Origin: Methanocorpusculum sp.
GTDB lineage: Archaea > Halobacteriota > Methanomicrobia > Methanomicrobiales > Methanocorpusculaceae
Direction: 5' to 3'
Length of the DNA: 34,294 bases
Assembly: GCA_029987235.1 (NCBI GenBank)
Contig: DALTWF010000017.1
Span: forward strand, 1-34,294
Shown: piece by piece, positions 15,515 to 22,601 of the stretch
Position numbering within the stretch: the first letter of the stretch is position 1
How the letters are laid out: the number at the start of each line of letters is the position of its first letter
The notes under the pieces: generated by a model
Seen by the model: the letters and a program-made list of their open reading frames with translations, nothing else
The model's database searches: none
Told to the model about the DNA's origin: nothing
Program-made: the position numbers and the translations under genes

Positions 15515-16732
15515 TTAGAAGGTGGTTAATTTGCCGTCAATGACAAGTTTGGTGATGTCAGTGATGTTTTCAAGTCTCTTTTCAACGATTTCCTCAACTT
15601 CCGGTGCAAAGTCCTTGAAGGAGTATCCGCGTTTGGTGATGCACTGAACGCTTGCAATGTGCGGGTAGTCAATCGGGTGACCAATCTGCGAAAGAAGTCT
15701 GACGTACATTTCCTCAACACCGTCAACTTTCAGGCAGCATTCCTTTGCAATCTCGGTGGAGAGCAGGTTGTAAATCTTTCCAATGTGGTTAATCGGGTTT
15801 TTACCGGAGGTTGCTTCCATTGACATCGGTCTGTTCGGAGTGATTAATCCGTTGCAGCGGTTTCCGCGGCCGACAGAACCGTCATCACCCATTTCTGCAG
15901 AGGTTCCGTTTACAGTAAGGAAGACAGAGTTGTAGTTCTTTTTGATGACATCTGCGGTGTTTACTGCAATCTTGATCTTTCTGTCGGTGAACTTCTTTGC
16001 AACAGTGGTGAATTCATCAACCATCTTTTCCTTGCACTCGACATAGTCATCAATGGATGAACAGTAGCGGTCAACCATAGCTGCTGCAACGGTAATAGTG
16101 ATGGTGTTTATATCACGGAGACCCATTAATTTGATATCATAACCAAGCATCGGGTTTTTGGGTCTGAAGTCTTTTGCAATAAACTGGTCAAGACCTAAGA
16201 TAACCTGTTCAACCTCAGAGAACGGAGCGTGACCGACACCAAACGAGGTATCGTTCGCACGCGGAACAGTGGTGTGTCCCTTTTTGGTGTTGAAAACATC
16301 CTGAAGGTCGGTTGAGCCTGCTCCCATTCTGCAGTCAACAATGACATCATTTTCCATGTTGAAGGTCGGAATGGTTTCCTTTAAGTAGTCGCGGGCAGCT
16401 TTTACTGCAATTGCATCGGTTGCAAAGGTTTTTCCACCGAACTGTCTGGTTGCACGGCCGGTTAAGAGGAAATAAATCGGCTTAATGATTTTTCCGCCGC
16501 CGAATTCCGGTCTGGATTCGCCTGCAACAACTTCACCCTGGTCAGTGTTGTGGTGCAGAACAAGACCATCGCACTCTTCCATGTATTCGCGGCAGAGGGC
16601 ACGGGAAATTGCTTCTGCAACACCGTCTGCAAGTGAATCGGGGTGTCCGATACATTTGCGTTCGACAAGTTCTACTTTCTGTTTTTCAATCGGAGTCTGA
16701 ACGAGATGAGAGACGGAAATATTTCTCTTCAT
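15515..16732 (-). CDS. mat: S-adenosylmethionine synthetase, archaeal type
   Basis: Makes S-adenosylmethionine from methionine and ATP. This is the archaeal class (PF01941), which shares the fold but little sequence with bacterial MetK. Seen are CIGHPDSLADGVAEAI near residue 27, GEVVAGESRPEFGGG, CRMGAGSTDLQDVF and NGLITPNRPMSMEATSGKNP. Length from the ATG at 16732 is 405 residues. AAAGTG lies upstream of that ATG; a TTG two codons earlier is possible. It heads a four-gene operon with hisG-hisA-hisB. ATP and methyl-group supply link SAM and histidine synthesis only loosely. Confidence 0.96.
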   Translation of the reverse strand: MKRNISVSHLVQTPIEKQKVELVERKCIGHPDSLADGVAEAISRALCREYMEECDGLVLHHNTDQGEVVAGESRPEFGGGKIIKPIYFLLTGRATRQFGGKTFATDAIAVKAARDYLKETIPTFNMENDVIVDCRMGAGSTDLQDVFNTKKGHTTVPRANDTSFGVGHAPFSEVEQVILGLDQFIAKDFRPKNPMLGYDIKLMGLRDINTITITVAAAMVDRYCSSIDDYVECKEKMVDEFTTVAKKFTDRKIKIAVNTADVIKKNYNSVFLTVNGTSAEMGDDGSVGRGNRCNGLITPNRPMSMEATSGKNPINHIGKIYNLLSTEIAKECCLKVDGVEEMYVRLLSQIGHPIDYPHIASVQCITKRGYSFKDFAPEVEEIVEKRLENITDITKLVIDGKLTTF

Positions 16733-16764
16733 TTTCAATCACTTTAGTATAATTTGATTTTTTA

Positions 16765-16772
16765 GTATTTAA
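16765..16772 (-). promoter_or_regulatory. TATA box of the SAM synthetase-his operon
   Basis: TTAAATAC on the minus strand about 33 bases before the ATG, leaving room for a leader of about 10-13 bases that carries the AAAGTG binding site. Confidence 0.5.
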
Positions 16773-16838
16773 TTGTATGGGTGAATTTTTGTTAAAAATT
16801 GCAACCGGGAGAAAATACCTGATAAAATTGCGGGTGAT

Positions 16839-17267
16839 TTATTCCAAAATTACTTCCCCGCTGCCGCGCCCCGCAATCTCTTCTGCAAGGTCGCGGACTG
16901 CAGACATCTGTCTCCTGCACATCGCAGGAAGCCGTCTGGAAGAAGACACAGTCAATAACCGCCGGTCTTTGTATGTTACACTTAAGGAAGAAGTTGCCGC
17001 ATCACATACCATCAGCCCGCGCGGCGCGTGGGTAAACATCTTCAGATGACTTTTTTTTACCATAGAAAAAAGCGCACAAACATCGCATTTATCAAGCACA
17101 TATTTTTTTGTAACCTTCGGTTTCGAGTGGTCAGCCTGTTTTGCAAGGATGAGATGCCAGACTCCGGTTTCATCTTCTTCAAATTCCGCACAATAGTAAC
17201 TTCCTCGCATGTCTCCGCCCCGCGAAAAGATTACTTTGCATGGATTTTGCGGCATCAGATGAATCAT
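16839..17267 (-). CDS. Hypothetical protein
   Basis: I do not recognise this protein. From the ATG at 17267 it has 142 residues with no TM segment or signal peptide. The first half is beta-rich, with a Tyr-Tyr-Cys and a Trp-His-Leu-Ile-Leu segment. The middle has paired Cys (CDVC) and a Lys-rich stretch. The last third is basic, then acidic at the end. A TTG at 17294 gives nine more residues but has no ribosome site. It is divergent from the PH-domain gene and shares its promoter region. Confidence 0.6.
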   Translation of the reverse strand: MIHLMPQNPCKVIFSRGGDMRGSYYCAEFEEDETGVWHLILAKQADHSKPKVTKKYVLDKCDVCALFSMVKKSHLKMFTHAPRGLMVCDAATSSLSVTYKDRRLLTVSSSRRLPAMCRRQMSAVRDLAEEIAGRGSGEVILE

Positions 17268-17329
17268 ATCTGATACTTTATCTTTTGAAAACAAAAACTT
17301 TTTCTCATGCCGCTTTCAATTTACTCTGC

Positions 17330-17926
17330 ATGATAAAACTGTTTGAGGAATTCAAACCGAACCCGCGGTACAAACCGCACCTGATTTTATCCACTGCTGT
17401 AATAACACTGCTGATATATATCCCCTGTACATTCTGGATTCCGTTGGTCGTTTATGATGTCGCACCTGCTCATTTCAATCTCTCATGGATTATCATTTTA
17501 GCTGTATTTGCGGCACTTGTTGCATGGATTTGCATCTGGGCGGGTCTTTATTTTAAATCAGTCGTATACCAGCTGAACAACACAGAAATGACCTGGCGCC
17601 GCGGAGTTCTGTTCAGAAAAACCGGTATTGTCCCCTATGACAGAATAACCAATGTTGATATTGTTCAGGGACCGATTATGCGGATATTCAAAATATTTGA
17701 CCTGAAACTCGATACCGCAGGCGGTTCGGGAAAGGACAAATCCGAAATCCGCATTGAAGGAGTTGAAGACCCGGAACCGCTTCGTGCCTTGATTATGGAT
17801 TACGTCAGAGGCAAAAAAGCAGCACCTGCTGCACTCGGCACCGAATACGGAGCAGCAGAAGAAACAGACATATCTGCAATTCTTGAAGAACTTCGTGCAA
17901 TCAGAAAACTGCTTGAGAAAAAATGA
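17330..17926 (+). CDS. Membrane protein with bacterial-type PH domain
   Basis: Two TM helices (about residues 17-40 and 54-75) precede a YdbS-like PH domain. The family pattern is YQLNNTEMTWRRGVLFRKTGIVPYDRITNVDIVQGPIMRIFKIFDLKLDTAG split over residues about 79-133, giving the domain its beta-sandwich. The last 25 residues form a helical coiled tail. The role is unknown; related proteins sit at the membrane and may scaffold lipids or proteins. I start at the ATG at 17330; an upstream frame to 17240 would run into the divergent gene. It overlaps the next gene by four bases. Confidence 0.85.
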   Translation: MIKLFEEFKPNPRYKPHLILSTAVITLLIYIPCTFWIPLVVYDVAPAHFNLSWIIILAVFAALVAWICIWAGLYFKSVVYQLNNTEMTWRRGVLFRKTGIVPYDRITNVDIVQGPIMRIFKIFDLKLDTAGGSGKDKSEIRIEGVEDPEPLRALIMDYVRGKKAAPAALGTEYGAAEETDISAILEELRAIRKLLEKK

Positions 17927-18132
17927 GCGAAGATAAAGAATTCACCAAAGAAGAAAAAGCCGAACTTGACAAATTCGAAGAGGAACACCCGTATCAGGAG
18001 ATTCCCGAAGAAGAAATCCGCATACCGAAGCGTCCTGAAAAAATCACCGATACAAAACATGACGTACTTTTTTTAGTGCTGTTCTGTATTGCAATGGCCG
18101 CATTTTTAATCATCATCTTTTTTACCCGGTGA
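17923..18132 (+). CDS. Small C-terminally anchored membrane protein
   Basis: A 69-residue protein with a highly charged N-terminal 48 residues (Lys, Glu and a PEEE stretch). One TM helix, about 48-67, ends in FFTR. The ATGA overlap with the PH-domain gene argues that it is real and made with it. It may be a partner subunit. No known family is evident. Confidence 0.75.
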   Translation: MSEDKEFTKEEKAELDKFEEEHPYQEIPEEEIRIPKRPEKITDTKHDVLFLVLFCIAMAAFLIIIFFTR

Positions 18133-18154
18133 GGAGACCTTCAGGTCCTTCACC
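18128..18154 (+). terminator. Stable hairpin over the end of the small membrane gene
   Basis: GGTGA and GACC arms pair with GGTC and TCACC around a TTCA loop, about 12 pairs with one bulged A. It covers the TGA of the gene. No T-run follows, so it is a weak terminator by archaeal standards and could instead protect or pause the transcript. Confidence 0.4.
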
Positions 18155-18170
18155 TCAACCCAGCAGAACA

Positions 18171-18181
18171 ATATACTTTAA
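18171..18181 (+). promoter_or_regulatory. TATA-like element before the homoserine operon
   Basis: ATATACTTTAA lies about 42 bases before the GTG start, with an AGAAGGT ribosome site at 18204-18210. Confidence 0.4.
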
Positions 18182-18217
18182 GAAACAAATACTACTTACA
18201 TACAGAAGGTAACTATC

Positions 18218-18736
18218 GTGCAAAAGATTATCCAAACCTCACTCCACCTGGAATTAAATGATAAACCGGGACAGCTCCTTGCAGCAATAGAGCCCGTCTC
18301 CAAATCCGGCGCAAACATTATCTCCATCTCGCACCAGCGTGACAAAAAAGCAGCAGACGGCGATTTAATCGTAGAAATCGTTATCTCGCTTCCGGAACAG
18401 AACCTGCCTAAACTTATAGACGCCCTTAAAGCAAACGGAATTTTTATCGGCCGTATCGGAACGGAACATCTTACCTGCACGAAAACCTTCATCCTTATCG
18501 GTCATATTCTTCACACCGATTTAACCGATACTGTTAACAGAATCGATAAGAAAAATATCTCCGAAGTCACCGAACTGCATATTCTTATGCCGGGAATTGA
18601 TGAACCGTCCACCGCAAAATTCACGATAAAAACCGTAAATGAAACGGAAATGGAAAATGCCGTGGAACTCTTATGGGCGATTGCAGAAGAAAAACATCTC
18701 ATGATTATTGATGAAAACGGAGGCGACTCAGAATGA
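18218..18736 (+). CDS. ACT-domain regulatory protein linked to homoserine dehydrogenase
   Basis: A 172-residue cytoplasmic protein. The first 75 residues form an ACT domain (LNDKPGQLLAAIEPVSKSGANIISISHQR), a small-molecule sensor often bound to aspartate-family enzymes. The rest is a second beta-alpha module without catalytic motifs. It starts with GTG after a good AGAAGGT site. The four-base overlap with homoserine dehydrogenase strongly suggests that it senses an end product (threonine, methionine or similar) for that enzyme, which lacks its own ACT domain here. Confidence 0.85.
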   Translation: MQKIIQTSLHLELNDKPGQLLAAIEPVSKSGANIISISHQRDKKAADGDLIVEIVISLPEQNLPKLIDALKANGIFIGRIGTEHLTCTKTFILIGHILHTDLTDTVNRIDKKNISEVTELHILMPGIDEPSTAKFTIKTVNETEMENAVELLWAIAEEKHLMIIDENGGDSE

Positions 18737-19713
18737 TGAAAGTAGCCTTAATCGGTCTCGGATCGGTCGGACGCGGAGTCGGTCAGGTCTTAAAAGACGA
18801 CACGCGCTTTAAACTGGTTGCAGCTGCAGACTCAAAATCCGGTGCTGTTTCCTACGGCGGCTTAAATATTGAAAAGCTCCTCACCTATAAAAAAGCAGGG
18901 AAACCCTTAAGCGACGAGGGCTGGACCGCGGAAAAAATTGCAAAAGAAGCGGACTACGATGTTTTAATCGAAGTAACGCCCACCAATGCACAGACCGGAG
19001 AACCTGCAGCAACCACCATTAAAACCGCATTATCCCGCGGAAAACACGTTGTTACCTCAAACAAGGGTCCGGTTTCCCTGTATTATCATGAACTTGCGGA
19101 CCTTGCCGAAAAGAACAATGTCGGTTTCAAATTTGAAGGAACCGTTGCAGGCGCGGTTCCGATTTTAAACGGAATCCGCCATGGTCTTGCCGGAAACAAA
19201 ATAACTGCCCTGTATGGTATCTTAAACGGGACCTGCAACTATATTCTGACCAGAATGGAAGACGAGCGCCTTACCTATGCACAGGCACTGTCTGAAGCAC
19301 GCGACCTCGGCTATGCTGAAGCGGACCCGACGTATGATGTAAACGGAACGGATGCGGCAATCAAACTCGTAATTCTTGCGAATACCATGTTCGGGATGAA
19401 CTGCAAATTATCCGATGTAAAACGTGTCGGAATCGATTCGCTTACCCCCGATGCATTAATGATGGCAGCTGCCACCGGAAAATCAATCCGGCTTATTGCA
19501 ACGCTTGAACCGGCGAAAAACTTCCTTGAAGTAGCACCGGGTCTTTTACCGACTGACGACCCGCTTGTTGTTGACGGAACGTTAAATGCGGTTACGGTAG
19601 AAACCGAGTATGCAGGTCCGATTACCTTTATCGGTCGTGGTGCCGGCTCGGTTGAGACTGCATCCGCAATTCTTGCAGACCTGATTTCCATTTACGAAAA
19701 GTATGGCGAGTAA
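18733..19713 (+). CDS. hom: Homoserine dehydrogenase
   Basis: Reduces aspartate semialdehyde to homoserine, the branch to threonine and methionine. At 326 residues it has the catalytic core without a regulatory ACT tail. The NAD(P) motif is GLGSVG (8-13). Asn110-Lys111 in VVTSNKGPVS is the cofactor/substrate loop. GTVAGAVPILNGIRHG (136-151), NGTCNYILTRM and AEADPTYDVNGTDAAIK (196-211, catalytic Asp and Lys) are typical. Two in-frame ATGs occur at the start; the first overlaps the ACT gene. Confidence 0.95.
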   Translation: MMKVALIGLGSVGRGVGQVLKDDTRFKLVAAADSKSGAVSYGGLNIEKLLTYKKAGKPLSDEGWTAEKIAKEADYDVLIEVTPTNAQTGEPAATTIKTALSRGKHVVTSNKGPVSLYYHELADLAEKNNVGFKFEGTVAGAVPILNGIRHGLAGNKITALYGILNGTCNYILTRMEDERLTYAQALSEARDLGYAEADPTYDVNGTDAAIKLVILANTMFGMNCKLSDVKRVGIDSLTPDALMMAAATGKSIRLIATLEPAKNFLEVAPGLLPTDDPLVVDGTLNAVTVETEYAGPITFIGRGAGSVETASAILADLISIYEKYGE

Positions 19714-20827
19714 GGAAAAATCCGGCGGGGTTTTGGCCCGCCGCGATACATTTCTTTCCTCGATGCGCAAACTGACATTTGAGGACGGCTTTTTTACTGC
19801 GGCAGAAATTGCAGAAGAATGCAATACTCCGCGGTCCACGGCTCAGGACTGGATTAATCGTTTGCTTGCCGAAGGATGTATTTTCCAGAAAGACGAGCCG
19901 CACGGACGTTCACCTGCAAAATATGCATCCCGCTCCGCAATGCCTGAAACGACCTGCAAACGGATTTTTACGACTGTTTCCGGTGATGATGTGGAGATTT
20001 TTCATGAATGTCTTTCAAGCGGCTGCGCTGGATTCTGCGAATTTCATCATAAACGCGCCGGAGGTGCCGCGGTTTTTGTAGAACGTGACGGAATGATTTT
20101 CCGCATACGTGCAAAAGCGGGTCGCGCAGAGCCGTTAAATCTCAAAGATGCAGCCGTAGGGCTCGTTTCTGTCGAAAAAAAAGGAGAATATGTCTATCAG
20201 ACCATCCGCTCCATTCCGGGCGGCCCCGCATATTCGCTTTCTTCGATGATGAGCCGCGCAAAAGGCGTTTGCTGCGTAAAAACGGCGCTTGAAGACGGGT
20301 TTGTAAACGGCATTGTGCGCACAAAAGCGCTGGTGCCTGTTACAGTTGGTATCGACGACACAGACCGCAAAGGATGCGGGGGAGCCACGTTTGCTCTTGC
20401 GCAGGCGCTTTTGAAGTATCTTTCCAATTCGGGCGGAGTAATCGGAATTCGCCATCAGGTTGCGGTTCTTTCGCAGGATATTGAGGAAAAAACGGCCGGG
20501 AATTCCTGCAGTTTCATTGAACTTGCAGTAACTGAAGAAGCCAGGACTGCGCTTCCTGAGAAAATCTGCCGGTTTGTTGCCGGGGAAAGCGTTTCAAAGG
20601 ACTGGGGTGTCGCCGTTTTTTCCGGCATTTACGTGCCTGATGTGCTGAAGGCATTTGCAGCAAAAGCACGGAGCGCCCGTGTTTCAGAAGATGAAGCAAA
20701 ACGCGCGGCTGATTTGTGCGGTGTCAAAGTATTCGGGGGCCGCGGAATAATCGGAGCCCTCGCAAGCATCGGGTTAAAAGACCAGCCGCAGGATGTGCTT
20801 CTTGACCCGGTGCAGAAACTGGCGTAA
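19703..20827 (+). CDS. Winged-helix protein fused to a TiaS/Mmp11-like domain
   Basis: Residues about 13-75 look like a winged helix (FFTAAEIAEEC, then PRSTAQDWINRLLAEGCI). Residues about 88-345 hold a domain with GIDDTD at 216-221, followed by GGATFALAQALLKYL. The GIDDTD loop is typical of TiaS, the tRNA(Ile2) agmatidine synthetase, and of the related methanogenesis marker protein 11. A GRGIIGALASIGL motif near 350 supports it. Cys-rich text lies between the two parts (SSGCAGFCEFHH). It overlaps homoserine dehydrogenase by 11 bp. Whether it modifies RNA, binds DNA, or senses a metabolite is unknown. Confidence 0.7.
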   Translation: MASKEKSGGVLARRDTFLSSMRKLTFEDGFFTAAEIAEECNTPRSTAQDWINRLLAEGCIFQKDEPHGRSPAKYASRSAMPETTCKRIFTTVSGDDVEIFHECLSSGCAGFCEFHHKRAGGAAVFVERDGMIFRIRAKAGRAEPLNLKDAAVGLVSVEKKGEYVYQTIRSIPGGPAYSLSSMMSRAKGVCCVKTALEDGFVNGIVRTKALVPVTVGIDDTDRKGCGGATFALAQALLKYLSNSGGVIGIRHQVAVLSQDIEEKTAGNSCSFIELAVTEEARTALPEKICRFVAGESVSKDWGVAVFSGIYVPDVLKAFAAKARSARVSEDEAKRAADLCGVKVFGGRGIIGALASIGLKDQPQDVLLDPVQKLA

Positions 20828-20834
20828 TTTATAC

Positions 20835-22601
20835 TTACGTCCTTAAAAACATTTTTTCAAGTTTATCTTTGCCCAGAACTATAACCGTCGGCCGCCCGTG
20901 AGGACAGGTATAAGGAGAAGTCGTTGCGTAAAGCTGGCGCAATAGACGCTGCATCTGCTCTAAATTCAGTTCCGTATTGCCTTTTACTACAGCACGGCAG
21001 GCGGCAGTCTTTAACACACGGTCGAGCACGTTTTCGCGGTCGGATGTCAGACCATCCAGTGCCTGCGCCAGAATTTCATGAATAACCTCAGGGTCTCCGA
21101 GCCGGTCGGAAACCACCGGCACCGACCGGATTGACCAGGTATCAGCCCCGAACGGCTCAAGAACATAACCGGCCGCAGCAAGAATATCTTTCATATCAGG
21201 CATCGCCGCCGCCTCACGCCTTGAAAGCGTGATTTCCTTCGGCACGATAAGTTCCTGACCTCTTGCTTCCGTTCCCTGACGTGCCAGAAGTCTGTCATAC
21301 ATAATCCGCTCATGGGCGGCGTGCTGGTCAATTAATAAAAGATTTCCGGCCGCATCTTTTGCAATAATATACGTGCCTCCAATCTGCCCCATTATTTCAG
21401 GAATAGGAATTTCCGGCTTTGATGCGGCTGATTCAGTCCTTCTAAGCTGGCGCTCGGTCCGTTTTGCAGAAAAAGCACCCCCGGCTTTCGGTGCGGATGG
21501 GGTAAAGGCAATAACTGATTCTTTTACAAAATCATCAAGACTCGGCAGTTTCGGCTGCTCAACGCTCTTTACAGGTGCGGACGCCTCCTGAAAAATCCGT
21601 TCTTCGTGCAGCGAGGAATAAACCGTATCCTGCACTGAAATCATCACATCCCGCTCGCGTGAGAGCCGGATTTCCCGTTTTGTCGGATGCACATTCACAT
21701 CGACTACTGCAGGGTCAAGTTCGATATTTAAAAACGCCGCAGGATACATTCCTTTCGGAAGAAGCGTGCCGTAGCCTTCACGGACAGCCCACTGAAGCGA
21801 GCGCGAGACAATCTGACGTCCGTTTATCGAAAGATAAAAGCGTGTCGGCGTACTTTTCATGTCGCAGCCCGGTTTTGTAACAAGCCCCGATACTTTTGCA
21901 ATACCGAATTCGCCTTTGACCGGCACCAGATCCTTTGCAAAGGACGGACCGAAAACTCCGCCGATAACATCTGATAAATTTCCGTTTCCAAAAGTACGCA
22001 GGCGTTCTTTTCCCTGATAGGTCATCACAAACGCAACATCTGTATGAGCAAGCGCAATCCGCTCGACAATATCATACACATGCGACAGTTCGGTTGAAAC
22101 GGATTTCTGGAACTTTTTCCGCGCAGGCGTGTTGAAAAACATGTCTTCGATAGTAATCGTTGTTCCATCAGGCGCTCCGGCTGCAGTATGCAGTTTTACC
22201 TCGCCGCCTTCAATTACGAGTTTAACCGCCTCAGGCGATGCGGAATCGCGCTCTTTTGAGACAAGGGTAACTTTAGAAACCGCGGCAATGCTTGCTAACG
22301 CTTCACCGCGGAATCCGAGCGTGGAAATATCTTCCAGGTCCTTTTGCGAGGCGATTTTGCTTGTTGCATGCTGGCGGAAAGCAAGAAGCGCATCGTCAAA
22401 TCCCATTCCACATCCGTTGTCTGCAATTACGATTCTGGTAACTGCGGATTTATCGGCCGACAAATCTATTGTGATTTTTGAAGCTCCCGCATCAATTGCG
22501 TTTTCTGCAAGTTCCTTTACAATCGAAGCCGCCCGCTCGACAACCTCTCCTGCCGCAATATGGCTTACCGTTTCCTCATCAAGAATGTGAATCCTGCTCA
22601 T
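20835..22601 (-). CDS. mutL: DNA mismatch repair protein MutL
   Basis: ATPase that links MutS to downstream repair. The GHKL ATPase is in the first 330 residues: ELAENAIDAGA with Glu33, DNGCGM (61-66) and TLGFRGEAL (94-102). A disordered linker runs to about 400. The C-terminal dimer domain has endonuclease-type motifs: DQHAAHE (425-431), ACR (534-536), CPHGRP (566-571) and a final FLR. The position normally occupied by the second Glu of the DQHA motif is Asp436. The ATG overlaps the mutS stop by four bases. It ends seven bases from the convergent TiaS-like gene. Confidence 0.95.
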   Translation of the reverse strand: MSRIHILDEETVSHIAAGEVVERAASIVKELAENAIDAGASKITIDLSADKSAVTRIVIADNGCGMGFDDALLAFRQHATSKIASQKDLEDISTLGFRGEALASIAAVSKVTLVSKERDSASPEAVKLVIEGGEVKLHTAAGAPDGTTITIEDMFFNTPARKKFQKSVSTELSHVYDIVERIALAHTDVAFVMTYQGKERLRTFGNGNLSDVIGGVFGPSFAKDLVPVKGEFGIAKVSGLVTKPGCDMKSTPTRFYLSINGRQIVSRSLQWAVREGYGTLLPKGMYPAAFLNIELDPAVVDVNVHPTKREIRLSRERDVMISVQDTVYSSLHEERIFQEASAPVKSVEQPKLPSLDDFVKESVIAFTPSAPKAGGAFSAKRTERQLRRTESAASKPEIPIPEIMGQIGGTYIIAKDAAGNLLLIDQHAAHERIMYDRLLARQGTEARGQELIVPKEITLSRREAAAMPDMKDILAAAGYVLEPFGADTWSIRSVPVVSDRLGDPEVIHEILAQALDGLTSDRENVLDRVLKTAACRAVVKGNTELNLEQMQRLLRQLYATTSPYTCPHGRPTVIVLGKDKLEKMFLRT

